Assembly: GCF_022965805.1 (NCBI RefSeq)
Contig: NC_133103.1
Span: 25,693,462-25,757,461, forward strand
Direction: 5' to 3'
DNA length: 64,000 nucleotides
Source of the DNA: Primulina eburnea
Lineage: Eukaryota; Streptophyta; Magnoliopsida; Lamiales; Gesneriaceae
Shown here piece by piece: positions 1 to 12,214 of this stretch. Numbering within the stretch: the stretch's first letter is position 1; each line of letters begins with the position of its first letter. The position numbers and the translations under genes were made by a program. The notes under the pieces are model-generated. The model saw only the letters and a list, made by a program, of their open reading frames with translations, ran no database searches and was not told where the DNA came from.

Positions 1-1388
1 ATTTATTTAAAGTAAGATGTAAGAGACGTTTTACTCTTATTGTGAGTTACACGTATTTTTTAACAAAATACACTTAGCACAATTAATCCTCTATGATCTA
101 ATATAAACACTTAAGAGTGTGATTCAAAATATGCTTAATCAGTTAGGCTCTTGAACTTAACAACTTAGAGTATACAGAGTAGAGCATGTGTTCTGTAGAG
201 ATAGAAATGTCTTCAAACCTATCTATTTATAATCACAGTTCGCAAAAGTACTTCGACCTTTTGAATCTGATAGTTGTTTCCAAATATGACAACCATTGTG
301 CCATATCATCTTCATTTATATCAAAATGTAAATTATGGTAGTGCGCATGAAATCACAATTTTTAACAGATAAATTTTTTATTGTAAAGAGGATATCTCGT
401 CTGATCTCGTCGGTGGGGCTCTGATCCTTAAAGATAATATCCTGGAAAAGCTTCAGAGAATGTTCGTCGAAATGCTTTACCGATTTAGTTCTGAAGTGTC
501 ATTCGGTGGACCTTGTGAATCAGTTGGCTTAGTGAATTAGTTTCCTTCTTATACTTAGTTACGCTTTCGAATTCAGTTTCCTTTAGGAATTTAGTTTGTT
601 TTGGCTCCTTTTGAATACTGTTATTTAACTAATGGTCTTTTTTAAATCATGAAAAACTTAATTTGTCCAACAATTTAAATCTTTTGGTGACGACAAAATT
701 ATAACAATATAAAAAAAAACACTGAATTTTTTTATAAAATCAAGAAAACTGAAAAATAAAAATATATTTTGCTAAATTGAAACATACTAAAAAAATTCTT
801 GTGCTCTTTATGACCGTTTACTATACTCTGCAGGAGGCTTGCTGAATTCAAACTTCTTGCCTGAATAAGATGGCTTAGAATGATTTTTTTTTTTCCCGTG
901 GAAGCTCACTTTTGTGTACTAAATAATTTTTTTGACTAGCTTCCTTTTTTTGTCAACACCAGGGTTTTTCAGAAATTCAAGTACAGTGGTAATCTGAGAA
1001 CTGACATCATCATTCTTTAAGGATAATTGAAAGTTACTCCTCTGAATCTGTTTAGCAAGGCTGCCGTGGCAGTTTGCAGATTCTTTATTGATTCTAGATT
1101 CATGAAGATTTCCATCACATTGTCGGAGAGAAAAAATACTTCTTTAAGAATGTTGTCCCTGAACTAATCGATCTCGCTGTAAGAATCTAACTGACTATAC
1201 TCTAATTTCTTTAGATTATGTACAATTGAGCTGTAAGAATCTAACTGACTATACTCTAATTCCAAGGATTCATGAAGATTTCCATCACATTGTCGGAGAG
1301 AAAAACAAAAATTGAACCATAGTTTGCATTAGTAGTTCATCAAGTCAAATCTTACTACTTTTAAAGGAATTGAAACTTCAAAGAAAGA
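1..1388. other. Non-coding flank left of the 42 kb nest
   Basis: AT-rich sequence with no convincing reading frame, RNA gene or LTR end. It ends at GTTGA, the target duplication of Gy1, and was originally contiguous with position 43553. The only structure seen is the pair of short duplications at 1097-1305. What it belongs to is not known. Confidence 0.5.
1097..1305. repeat. Interleaved short direct duplications
   Basis: A 39-bp segment (GATTCATGAAGATTTCC...) at 1097-1135 recurs at 1267-1305. A 31-bp segment (CTGTAAGAATCTAACTGAC...) at 1177-1207 recurs at 1231-1261. Both are exact or nearly so by eye. They look like two successive local duplications. Confidence 0.7.
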
Positions 1389-1393
1389 GTTGA

Positions 1394-4300
1394 TGTAGAG
1401 GCCCGAAATTCGTATTTGAAAATTTGTGGAATAATTTAGAATTTTTCTTTAAAAATAAATAACTTGCCTCATTCATAAAATAAACTGATAAAAAGTTTAA
1501 ATGTTCAAAGTAGTAGCGGAAGTAAAATGTATTGAAAACAACAACTTAAAATATTTCAACAAAATTAAAATTGAGTTTGGAATAAAAATAATAAGTGGTG
1601 AAAATGAGGTTCTCGGATTCCTACTACTGCCGGCCCAAGATGGCTCACTGGTCCCCGCCCTCGGTCCCGACCTTATCAGTACCTACAACAATCAAGTCTA
1701 TAAGTCTAAAGACTCAGCATGCATATATCGTAGATAACAAGTAAATATATCATAAAATTTCATGGCATGTAGAGATATCATATCGTAAAGCGTAACGTGA
1801 AAATCGCGTCATGAATAATTATAAATACGTGCATAACTTAAAAATCTTAAGTAAAATGTTTGCTCGACAGAGCTCTGTCATAAAATAGCATATCATAATT
1901 TTCTGTTGAGAATATGTTCTATGTAAGTGGCCCATAACATGAACTGAATCGTCTCATCAGACTAAACCACAATATACTGGACGGTAGAGATCATCACAGC
2001 CCTTGGACTGGATATCCGTATCCATACATGAACATGAATCGGTTATTAGCCACCGGATGAAATAATATTCCTATAAGCTGCAATCCCATGAGTGTGAAGT
2101 GGCCACAAGACATATCGTATATGTCTTAAAAATAAACTTTTATATTTATGCACGCAATATAATTAAATTCCGGAGTTATTTTACCAATTGGGCTGGATCG
2201 TTCCCAGGCTCGCTATGACCTAATTCTAATATGAAAAACATGCAAATAACTTGACTTGAATATGCAAATAATTTAACTTGACCAACGCTTCAAAATCGAA
2301 CTAAAAACGAGACTATTACGCCCAACAAACTTAATATTTAACCATGACTTCGTACCAACCCGAACCAACATCGAACCATCATTTAGTCTTGATTAAAATA
2401 CACCTAAAATACTGGAAAATAATTACCAAGGGTTGTAATACACGAAAATTGTACATGGAGGCCAAAATCATGAAACGCTCTTTCGAGAGTCACTTTGGCA
2501 CATCGTACCGTAAATTCTCGTACGACCTCTAAACTTAACCAAATCACAAAAGGCCAAAAAATGACCTTTCTAACTCAATAAGGTACTGTCCAGTCCAAGG
2601 TCATAGGTTAAAAGCCAAACAAAACTCAAACGACACCTCTGAACCGACGCCAAACCTGCTGCCCAACAAAATACAGTAGCGGCAGCCGCGCTTCCATGCT
2701 TTGTTTGCAAGGCTAATGGCCATTGGAGCTTGAAACACCAACCAGAGCCTCTTACCAACATCCTAAGGTATTACTTGAACCATGGCTAAGGGCCCTAGGC
2801 CATCCACAATCCAAGCAACACCCAACACCACTCACAAGCTCCACCCGAGAACGCATCTCACACGCGTGGGGTGTCTTGTTCGTTCTTGCTGTCTTGTGTC
2901 ATTCCAGTGGCCATATGGTCAGTCATGGCATGATCTAGACACCATGAGGTATTGTGTGAACCATGGCTAAGGGCTAGAATCCAACCAAGATCCACCCATC
3001 CCCATATATTCGAAACCCACTCATGCAGAAAATAAAAGAATCGAAGGGACACTTGTCTTATTTTGTTTTGAAAACCAATGGGACCATGAACCAAGCCATG
3101 AAAGGGCATCTTGGTCACGTCCTAGACATATGAAGGAGGGATTCTAACCATGGCTACAGCCCCTAGGACAGCCAAAAATCAGAACCCACACCTTAGGCAA
3201 GAAAAACAAGAAATCGAAACACATAAACTGTACTATGGGAGTTGCTGTCCATTTCGTCTTGTTTTTGGCGAAGGGACTCCAATTGATGGACCAGCACCTC
3301 CCTAACACATCCTAGTTCATGCCTAAAAGCAGCCTTGAGCCCATGGAAATCGAGCCAACCCTGCAACCACAAAATCAACAAAAACCGTGAAGGCACAAGA
3401 GGAAGGCCGAAAAACATCTATACATGTTTTTTTTTTTTTCAAAAATTCGGTTGTCTTGATTTCGGTTTTGCCATGAAATCATGATCATGTAATGTTTAAA
3501 ATATTTATATAACTTGATTGAAGAGCAAAGAAAAATATCGACATGCCTTGGAAATTGTTTTCAAGAAACAAAAATGATACGACGACATGGCGCGACGGAG
3601 ACGGAGTGTTCTTCTTTTGTTTTCTCTCTTGTTATTCCTGTGAAGACTCACAATTTTTTTTCTCTCTGAAATGCTCTGAAATTTCTAAGAAATGGAGAGG
3701 AAAATGTCTAGGGAAGAGAATGGGAAGTTTGCAAGATAAAAGGGAGAAATGAATCTTGCTATCTTTTGATTTGTGAGATAAGGAAATAATAATGATATGA
3801 TTTGATTTGAGGGATAATTAGAGGTGTGCGTGGCCAATTTCTAGTCTAGGTTCAAGGTGAAATATTGCTTAATTGTTTAATTATTGAAGATTAAATGGTG
3901 AGGGAATTATCTACCAAGAACGGATTAAGGAAATGAATCAAGTGGTGAGTTGTCAACTATTTTAAATCTTTTAAAGGTGATGGCCGAAATCTCTAGATAA
4001 AATGGGTAGGAAAATTGCTTAATTAATAATTATTGAGGATTTAAAGTTGAAGGAATTATCTATGCCATGAAAGGATTAAGGAAAGATATCAAAAATGGAT
4101 AGTTGCCAAAAGTTTTTAAATTATAAAGGGTAGTGGCCGAAATCTTCATTCAAAATAAGGTAGAAAATTGCTTAAATAATGTATTTTAACTCTTTAGAGT
4201 TTTATCTACCCATTAAATATTTTAGTGAATTAATAAATTAATTATTGAACCTAAAAGAATTTATTTACTACTTAATCTCTAATTAATTAAATAAATCCTT

Positions 4301-4559
4301 AAACATTCTTTTACATTAAATTAACTTATTATTTATCTTAAATAATTTCTAGGAATGTTTTTTTAATATTAAATTTTATCTTCATATTCCAACTCCAGTC
4401 CGGCCTCACTTAAACTGAAAAGATAAAACTAAACTACTGCGTAAAATACTAAACAATTTTTAAAGAAAAGAATTTAAATCCTCATGCATAAAATAATTTT
4501 AATTTAAATAATAGTTATTATGCATGGCTTATACGTAGTCTGATTTAACGGGTTCTACA
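1394..4559 (-). repeat. Gy1 3' LTR (intact copy)
   Basis: 3166 bp. Read on the minus strand it starts TGTAGAACCC and ends GGCCTCTACA, giving inverted termini TGTAGA/TCTACA. It is unusually long for its class. It contains runs built on AACCATGGCTAAGGGC near 2775, 2958 and 3147, which are diverged internal repeats. Open frames across 2570-3420 are chance products of this C-rich stretch. It serves as the uninterrupted reference for the 5' LTR: Gy3 entered at the equivalent of about 2440 and TG1 at the equivalent of about 2742. Confidence 0.93.
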
Positions 4560-4575
4560 ACTCTCCCCCTCTCTT
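4560..4575 (-). promoter_or_regulatory. Gy1 polypurine tract
   Basis: On the minus strand the sequence just before the 3' LTR is AGAGAGGGGGAGAGT, a purine run expected to prime plus-strand DNA synthesis. Its position next to 4559 fixes both the LTR edge and the orientation of the element. Confidence 0.85.
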
Positions 4576-4597
4576 AAAAGAAATTTCTTCCTCGAAA

Positions 4598-5136
4598 TTA
4601 AAACTCGTTGAATAACTCGGGATAACGACTCCTCATCTCTGGCTCAGACTCCAATGTAGCTTCCTCCTCCGAATGATTAAGCCATTTGAATTTCACTCGC
4701 TTAACCAGCTTGTTCCGAAGCTTCTTCTCCTATCTGTCTAAGATTTGCACTGGCCTCTCCTCATAAGACAGGTTCGGAGTGAGCTGCAACGGCTCGAAGT
4801 TCAAGACATGCGAAGGGTTCGCCATATACTTCCTCAGCATAGAGACGTGGAACACATTGTGTACTCATGCCAGATTCGACGGAAGAGCAACGCGATTAGT
4901 TAACGTCCCAACCCTGTCGAGGATCTCAAATGGTCTGATGAATCTCGGACTGAGCTTTTCTTTCTTCCCGAACCGCATGACACCTTTCATAGGTGCTACA
5001 CCTTCACAAAAACATGGTCGCCAACGGCACACTCTAGATCTCTCCTCCTATGATCCGCATAGCTCTTCTGTCGGCTCTTAGCAGTCCTCATCCTATCACG
5101 GATCTTGACTACTACATCGCTAGCTTGCTGAATGAT
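4598..5136 (-). pseudogene. Gy1 integrase C-terminus and chromodomain-like tail (broken)
   Basis: Minus-strand translation gives the integrase C-terminal region (RHNVFHVSMLRKY-like segment), then a tail with LSYEERPVQILD and EEEATLESEPEMRSRYPELF, ending at a TAA complementary to 4598-4600. This arrangement is the chromodomain-like end seen in plant chromoviruses, thought to guide integration. The frame carries several stops, including a GAG-to-TAG change just after ELGP and a TGA before VHNVFHVS, and at least one frameshift. It is non-functional as read. Confidence 0.85.
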
Positions 5137-6000
5137 CTATGGACCCAATTCTGATCTCTCCCCTACTTCATCCCAATTAACCGGAGATCTGCACTTACGA
5201 CCATATAGTGCTTCATACGGAGCCATACCTATAGACGACTGGAAACTGTTGTTATAGGTGAACTCTACCAATGGCAAATTCGACTCCCAATTCCATGAGA
5301 AATCGATGACACAAGCACAAAGAAGATCTTCCAAAATCTGGATACCTCTCTCTGACTGACCATCTCTCTGAGGATGGAAAGCTGTGCTAAACAACAACTT
5401 TTTATCCACTGCTGAATGCAGACTCTTCCAAAATGCGGAAGTGAATCTAGGATCTCGGTCAGACACTATAGAAATGGGAATACCATGAAGTCTGACTATC
5501 TTTTGGATATACAACTCTGCATACTGAATCATGGTGAAATTCTTCTTAATGGGCAAGAAGTGCTCTGATTTGGTAAGACGATCAACAATCACCAAGATAG
5601 CATTTGATCCTTTGACTGACTTCGGCAAACCGGTCACGAAGTCCATGGTAACATTCTCCCACTTCCACTCGGGAATAGGAAGAGGCTTGAGCAAGCTTGC
5701 TGGTCTCTGGTGCTCCGCTTTCACTAGCTGGCATGTCAAACACTCGGATACAAAACGTCTGATATCCTTCTTCACTCCTGGTCACCAATACAAAAACTGC
5801 AGATCTTTGTACATCTTCGTACTCCCAAGATGAATAGCGTACGGCGACATATGGGCCTCTGAGAGAATATCTGCTCGAATAGAATCACTGCTAGGAACCC
5901 ACATTCTGTCTCGATATCTCACAATACCGTCGCTAACTGTATACAAGACACTGCCCTTGGCCTCATCTCTCTGCTTCCAGTTTGTCAACTGCTCATCTGC
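5137..6000 (-). pseudogene. Gy1 integrase (zinc finger and catalytic core)
   Basis: The HHCC finger is visible as EAHMSPYAIHLG followed by CLTC. The catalytic core shows D in MDFVTGLP, D in VSDRDPRFT and E in DGQSERGIQ, the D,D-E triad of retroviral-type integrases. The core is open from 5775 to 5137 and ends at an in-frame TAG. The finger segment (5782-5988) is in a different frame, so a frameshift near 5780 separates it from the core. Histidine in the finger spacing and all three acidic residues are retained. The neighbours are RNase H upstream and the chromodomain tail downstream. Confidence 0.9.
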
Positions 6001-6540
6001 TCACTGACCACTGCGGATACGGTCTAGAAGACAAGACTGAATCATCAAAGAAGATAGACGGGAAACTCTACCTCGAGGATAAGTCTCTAGGTCAAACCTC
6101 TGCATCTCAGACTGAAGAGGCCTCGAAATCGCTAGATGAGCCATCACTGCGACTTTCCTGCTCAATGCATCCGCAACTACATTAGCTTTACCCGGGTGGT
6201 AGCTAATGTCACAGTCATAGTCCTTCACTAGCTCCAACCAACGCCTCTGACGCATATTCAACTCTTTCTGCGTAAAGAAGTACTTGAGGCTCTTATGGTC
6301 GGTCAAGATCTGGCACTTCTCTCCGTACAAATAATGCCTCCAAATCTTCAAGGCAAATACTACGGCTGCCAACTCTAGATCATGAGTAGGGTAGTTCTTC
6401 TCATGGACTTTCAACTGTCGAGAAGCATACGCTATCACATTCCCATGCTGCATCAACACTGCGCCTAGACCGAGCTTCGAAGCATCGGTATACAAAACAA
6501 AGTCTCCAGGCCCTGACGTCATGGCCAACACTGGCGCTTA
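6001..6540 (-). pseudogene. Gy1 RNase H domain
   Basis: Open for 176 codons on the minus strand. The acidic residues of a Ty3-type RNase H are seen in [18 protein letters not shown] and LTDHKSLKY, followed by the connector [22 protein letters not shown] and VVADALSRK, which leads into integrase. A stop at about 6538-6540 separates it from the RT segment. It would degrade the RNA strand of the RNA:DNA hybrid during reverse transcription. Confidence 0.9.
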
Positions 6541-7704
6541 GATAAGAGCTTGCTTCAAAGTATCGAAGCTCTTCTGACACTCATCGTTCCATACAAATTT
6601 TGCATTCTTCTTTGTCAACGACGTGAGTGGAACTGCGATAGAGGAGAATCCTTGAATAAACTTCCGATAGTATCCTGCTAGCCCAAGGAAACTACGGATC
6701 TCTGATGCATTATGCGGCACAACCCAATCTCTGACTGCTGCAACTTTCGCTGGGTCTACCTCAATACCGCTGCTAGAAACGATGTGACCTAAGAACGCCA
6801 CCTTCTCTAACCATAATTCGCATTTACTGAACTTCGCGAACAGCTTATGCTTTTGCAAGGTATGCAAAACTGCGGTCTGATGTCTGCTGTGATCTTCTTG
6901 ATTCTTAGAGTAGACGAGAATGTCATCTGTGAATACTATCACAAACTAATCAAGATACGGCTGAAATACGCGATTCATGAGATCCATGAAGATCGTTGGC
7001 GCATTCGTCAAACCGAATGGCATCACAAGAAACTAGAAGTGGCCATAATGAGTCCTAAAAGCAGTCTTGAGAATATCGGCGTCTTTCACCCTCAACTGGT
7101 GATAGCCAGAACGCAGATTGATCTTAGAGAATACTGAAGCTCCCTGCAACTGGTCAAATAAATCTTCAATCCACGGAAGTGGTTATTTGTTCTTCACTGT
7201 AACCCTGTTCAACTCCCGGTAATCAATGCAAAGCCTCATAGAACCATCATTATTCTTCACAAACAAGACTGGCGCGCCTCATGGTGAAAAACTCGGGCAA
7301 ATGAAATCCTTCTCAAGAAGTTCCTGAATCTGCTTCTTAAGTTCTACCATCTCTGTCGGTGCTAATCGGTACGGTGCTTTGGAGATCGGAGCCGTACCTG
7401 GCATAAGCTCAATAGAAAACTCCACCTCTCGCTCAGGTGGCATACCAGAGACGTCGTCAGGAAACACGTCTAGAAAATCCCTAATAATTGGGACATCAGA
7501 GACTGACTGACTGGGTGCCTCGGGAACAGATACAAAAGTTGCCAAAAACGCTCGACACCCTCTATGTATAAGCTTCCTAGCCTGGACACAAGATATCAAA
7601 CGCGGTAAATGAAAGTACCTGTCTGGTTCGAACAAGAACTGCTCCATCCCAGGCGGTCGGACTAGAACGGATCTTCGCTGAAAGTCGATCAAAACTCTGT
7701 TCAT
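6541..7704 (-). pseudogene. Gy1 reverse transcriptase (broken)
   Basis: Two open pieces (7704-7279 and 6942-6538) flank a part with stops. The upstream piece carries the protease-RT linker (LDVFPDDVSGMPPEREVEF) and the RT start PYRLAPTEM. The downstream piece holds the catalytic motif as FTDDILVYSK, so both aspartates survive, then SKCELWLEKVAFLGHIVSSSG and GLAGYYRKF. The middle (7278-6943) still reads as RT at DNA level but is interrupted. Polymerase function is lost as it stands. Confidence 0.9.
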
Positions 7705-7895
7705 TCCATACCCAGAATGATATCAAACTCTGGCATCGGCAAAACGATGAGATCTGCATAAACAAGATTGCCATGAAGCTCGAGGTCTATGTTTTGGATC
7801 ACATTAGTAGCTGCCATCTCTTCTCCTGAAAGGAAGTACTACTAAATAGGCTATATCTGGCCCAATGGTCTTGACCTTGAGAAAATTAGCAAAGG

Positions 7896-8820
7896 TAATG
7901 CGAACACGGGTGGTCATGCCCCAAGGAAAGCATGGGATCCTTTGCAGTTGACGGACGGACCAGTCACGAGGGGACGATTAAAGAAGTTCAAGGAGGCACT
8001 ACAGGGAGTCATGAGAAAGCATGAAGGGCTCGTGATGCATGGGAGTACTCTTGGAGGCCAACGGAATATGATTCAAGCATTGTTGGAGTCGGCCGAGACT
8101 ACACAGATGTGTACACGGACCAGCACACGGGGTCCATGTCCTTTACAGCCGAGGATAAAGAATTCCAGTGCCTACACGGACCCGAGCACGGACCAGTACA
8201 CGGGGTCTGTGTCATATGATATTTTCGAAGACAGTGTCTACACGGACCCGTACACGGAGGTGGGCACGGGGTCCGTGTCTCTTGTTTCCAGCTGAGGTTT
8301 ATTTCCCGAGTGTACACGGACCCGGGCACGAAGGGCTACACAGGGTCCATGTCTGAGACGGCTGAGCGAGAAAATTTCCTTTCTAGAGTTTTAATTATTT
8401 TTGAGTCTAGATTTTTGATATCTTTTGTTAACAAAAACATATGGGGACGAAAATTTTGGAACAAAAATTTCAGATTCATTATTGATATTTTTATCAAAGT
8501 TTAGAGTTTTCTCTCAAACTTTCAAAGCTTCGCTTTGTTATTCAAAAATCAAACTTATCAAAGTTTTTAACTTTGTGGCGTTTGTCGATCGTGCTTGTGC
8601 GGATTGTCGTCGACTTGTTCTTCGAAGGTTCGTTATAATTTCGATTGTTTATCTCGTGATTATTTATTGCTAGACTTTTCATAAGTTTAGAGGTGAAAAT
8701 CACAACACACACACTTGATTCAAAAGATCGGGACAACAACGATTCTTTGTTCATTATTGAATTGAGGGCGCGATTTGATTTTAATCGTGTTTGCTATTCG
8801 TTCGTCAAAGATTCACATCA
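7896..8820 (+). mobile_element. SL1: solo LTR related to TG1
   Basis: 925 bp between two copies of AAAGG (7891-7895, 8821-8825). The ends read TAATGCGAAC and ATTCACATCA; the first G of the usual TG has become A. Its start and last 350 bp align with the TG1 LTR (TGATGTGAAT ... ATTCGCATCA). Unlike TG1, its first 190 bp encode TDGPVTRGRLKKFKEALQ, which resembles the extreme C-terminus of gypsy polyproteins. The parent was therefore probably an autonomous element whose coding region ran into its own LTR. The solo state implies LTR-LTR recombination. Confidence 0.92.
8099..8354. repeat. SL1 palindromic CACGGACCC array
   Basis: Four diverged units at about 8099, 8170, 8238 and 8311 (period about 70 bp). 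Each has a CACGGACC half followed by GGGTCCGTG (or close variant), so each unit is an inverted repeat. The same array with three units occurs in both TG1 LTRs. Open frames across it are by-products. Confidence 0.85.
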
Positions 8821-8870
8821 AAAGGTCTCCGAAATGAACGAATGAGTAGTCCCTGAATCTATCAAGGCTT

Positions 8871-9495
8871 TCATAGGTGACCCGGCTATAAAAATTCTTC
8901 CTGAAAGATTGGAACACTAAGCTGAACCCAATAGTTACAAGAACTAAACTTATAGACATGCGAAGGCCAGAGTTCTTCTAAACTAAATTCCCGAAAATAA
9001 CACTGATTAGAGCATTCAATCCTATCGCAATTTTAAGTTCAAAATCTCAACTCAAAACATAAATTCCCAAATACAAACTTAAAGCTGAAAGGTACATGTC
9101 ATGAGCATCGTCTCCAGGTTCGTCTCCGCTGCATGGAGATCAAAGACTCTGCCTTGGGTAGGTAGACTCCCATGTGGGCATTGCTGCAGCAAGTGGTCTG
9201 GACTACCACACTTGTAACACTTCCCTGAACAATACATACACGCTCCAGCATGGCGGTGTGTGCACCTAGGACAGACTGGGTTCTCAAAAGTCCTCAGGAC
9301 TGCACGACCCCGCTGCTGCTGCTATCCTCTGTTCTTGGGTGGGCCATGGAAAGGCCTCTTATTCTGGGGATGTTGCTGAGGAGGAGGTCGGTGTGGCACT
9401 TGGACTGGTCGCTTGCCCTGGCGGTCTCTCTCAATGTCAATCAGATCCTGCTCTGCAACTAGAGCTCTGGAGACAGCGACGTCATAAGTAGTAGG
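8871..9495 (-). pseudogene. Gy1 gag C-terminal part with zinc knuckle
   Basis: Read from 9495 leftward: TTYDVAVSRALVAEQDLIDIERDRQGKR in pieces, then a basic region, VCPRCTHRHAGAC and the CCHC knuckle CYKCGSPDHLLQQC (about 9170-9220), which binds RNA in the nucleocapsid part of Gag. At least one stop (after PPKNRG) breaks the frame. The first codons continue exactly from the other half of gag at 26916 when Co1 and one GTAGG are removed (RVAGP-TTYDVAV), so Co1 entered in the middle of gag. The protease core begins near 8870. Confidence 0.9.
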
Positions 9496-9555
9496 TGTTA
9501 GAGTAGATGCACGTCGAGCCAGGTGTAAGCCGAGTGTTCACAATGAAACTTTATG

Positions 9556-9564
9556 TATAAATAG
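9556..9564 (+). promoter_or_regulatory. Co1 LTR TATA box
   Basis: TATAAATAG, a consensus plant TATA element 60 bp inside the LTR. A short U3 of this kind is common in copia LTRs. Transcription is expected to start about 30 bp downstream. Confidence 0.55.
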
Positions 9565-11959
9565 TCTTTATTTTAATAATATTTGAAATTATTGTTTTGG
9601 CACTTCTTTATCTGTATACCCATGCTAGTTTCATAGATAAATTCCTTGAATATAAAAATAGTAGAAAGAATATTAGATGCTCATATGATGAGTATCATGA
9701 AACTCATATTTGCAATACAGTATATTCTAAACAGTTCCTAGTCGATTCAGCCGCCGCTAAGAAGGATATAGGCCGCTGGATTTTGAGACTGGTATCTGCG
9801 ATGTGTGTACCATGTTTCATTGGTAGGGGACATTTGATGTCCGAACATTCAGATAGGTGCTCTTTGTAGAGTGCACTGAACAACCCTCCATAAAGGACTT
9901 TCCAAGTGGCTCTCACTTATCGAGTGGAAAATGTCCTAGTTTATGGTTGTACACCATTAGTCCTTATGACCCGGGACAACATTGAGACTTTATATGCTAG
10001 CATTACACTTTGACTTGTTTACCAACTCTCATGGGGTCATCAGGTGGCAAGGTTGGGTGTTTTGTCAAAACATATAGGAGTCGATGCATTGTAGTCGGGG
10101 ATTCACTGCTTACCTTCGGGTATGGATATCCTATGTGATCTCATGTGTATGTAGTTTGAAATCTCTGATCAGATTATGGTCGTAATTAAGAAGAGGGTTT
10201 CTTAGACTACACCATCGATGCAACTACGACATGACACATAGTATCGGTTCATTGACAACTCTCGATATACCAATGGTTGTCGAATCGGCCGGGATATATG
10301 AGATGAAGGGACCGTATTATACGCTAACCATAATAGAATGGTTCTTGCAGGCACTATCATTTCATACCTAGGGAATCATGTAAGCGATGCTGCTAGGCGT
10401 TTAACATGATTGGTTGAGTACTATCAGACTTGAGTTCTGGCGTTCTTATTATCAAAGAGTTGATAATTAAGAATGGAGCAATTGGGTTACGCTCGTATAA
10501 GGACATGTTTAGTCCGAATCACATGGAGATGTGAACCCACGGCTAGTTGTATCAATCAACCATTGAGGACCACACAAGTACTAGCTTTCTAGATCCCGTT
10601 GAGAAGTAAAATAGTTCAATGTGTTGAATGGCTTATAAAGGAGTTTATAAGCATAAGGAAAAATAGAAGTGTGACTTCTATGAGGGAAATGTAACTTTTA
10701 ATTTGTGGAAGTGTTCCTAAATTAAAAGTTGGTCAAATAAATAATGTATTTGAAAATTGCGATTTTCATAAACAATATTATGGACTAAATTAAATTAATT
10801 CAAATGTTGAATTAATTAAATATTAGTGGGCCTAGTAGAGTCCAAATAATTAAATTAATTCAAGTGTTGAATTAATTGAATCATAATGGGTCTTGTAGAG
10901 CCCAATAGTAAAATAATCATTCAACTAGTGGCTTGAGTAAATTCAAGTAATTTTTAATTAGTCTCAAATTTGTTTGAGATAATTAAATTAAGTCAATGGT
11001 TTTTTTTTTTAAAATTGTTAAAAACCAAATAAGAAATGCATGCATGGGAGTTGAAGAGTTGGGAGACTACTTTTTCAATCTCCAAGGCTTGGCATGCTAA
11101 AAGTGGTTTTAGCTTTTCCCACAACTAAGACAACTCATCCTCCCCTTCATGAGACATGCTATGACCGAAATTTTGAAGAGTCTTCTCCCTCATTTTTTTC
11201 TCAATTTTCTTCTTCAATTGTTGAGGATAGAAAATACTTCTCCTGGAAAAATCTTCTTATTTTTCTAGTGCAAAATAAGAAGGGTTCTAGCTAATTGGTG
11301 GTGGGCCTAATTTTGAAGAAATGAGGAGGCTTGGAGATCTTCTTGTCATTCAAGAGCTAGGGTGTTTACACCTTAGTTGGAGCCATCATCAATCTCAAGA
11401 GATTAATAGGTAAAGATTTTCTAAACACCCTATGTGGGGACCCGGACGCTAATCAAGTTCTTAATCATCATTAGGACTAATTAATCAATTATAAAACAGG
11501 GTCTAAATTTTTTTTTAAAATGCGGAACGTAGTGAAATCAAACTCATATACATATCAGTATAAAATACAATACAAGTCCTGTACTGCATGCATTCAAACT
11601 AAACTAGAGTTTAACAACTAATGTCAAGTGTTCAAACCCTATTATACATCATAATCAAAGTCCGTAGTCTCCACTCTAAGCACGATCTCTCCTCATCTCC
11701 TGGACTCTGATCATGTCCCACCTGTTGTCATGTACACATACAGACAAGACAACAGCCGGATAATTCCGGTGAGAATATAATCCCAGTATAAATCAACGAA
11801 ACATGCAATCATATAAACAACAGAAATCATGTAATCAGGTAACAATATATGTATCAACATCTGAAACATAATCAATATCAAACTGTCGACAATGCTCGTG
11901 ACATCACGACTCAGACTAGACTCAATCCTAGCCTAGGGATCCCGTTTCCAGACATTGGC

Positions 11960-12214
11960 ATTCCATATCGACTAACAGTAATAGAAAAGACTCCAGTTCT
12001 ATCCACGTCGATATAGTATCGATCACCAGTAATAGAAGAAGCTCTGTTTCTATCCACATCCGTATAGTATCGATCACCAGTAATAGAAGAAACTCTGATT
12101 CTATCCACATCGATATAACATCGATCAACAGTAATAGAAGAAGTTATAATTCTATCCACATCGATACAATACTGATCACCAGTAATAGAATGAGCTATAA
12201 TTCTATCCATATCG
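11960..12214. repeat. 51-bp tandem repeat, five copies, inside SL2
   Basis: The motif CAGTAATAGAA occurs at 11976, 12027, 12078, 12129 and 12180, so the period is exactly 51 bp. Units share TCTATCCACATCGATA. Because 51 is a multiple of 3 the array stays open in some frames (for example 11911-12222 on the minus strand), but I do not regard that as a gene. The Gy5 LTR lacks this array. Confidence 0.9.

Larger units (their letters stand above)
7705..8870 (-). pseudogene. Gy1 protease, split by solo LTR SL1
   Basis: After removing 7896-8820 and one copy of AAAGG, the minus strand reads ALIDSGTTHSFISETFANFLK. This is the aspartic protease core with the DSG active site. Further on it reads VYADLIVLPMPEFDIILGM. 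There is a one-base frameshift in LPSGEEM near 7838 and a small deletion that removes the expected residues after ILGM near 7705. The clean rejoining of the frame confirms the SL1 boundaries. The protease would normally cleave the gag-pol polyprotein. Confidence 0.88.

Noticed and set aside
1..1388. Possible host gene in the left flank
   Set aside because: No open frame above 50 codons with recognisable content and no splice-consistent coding pattern by eye.
2570..3417. Cluster of 60-86 codon frames on both strands
   Set aside because: They are inside the Gy1 LTR; the same region of the 5' LTR (41730-42560) carries different lengths. A C-rich composition explains them.
9597..9916. Overlapping frames of 90 and 70 codons in the Co1 LTR
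   Set aside because: They lie in LTR sequence, have no recognisable motif and overlap on both strands.
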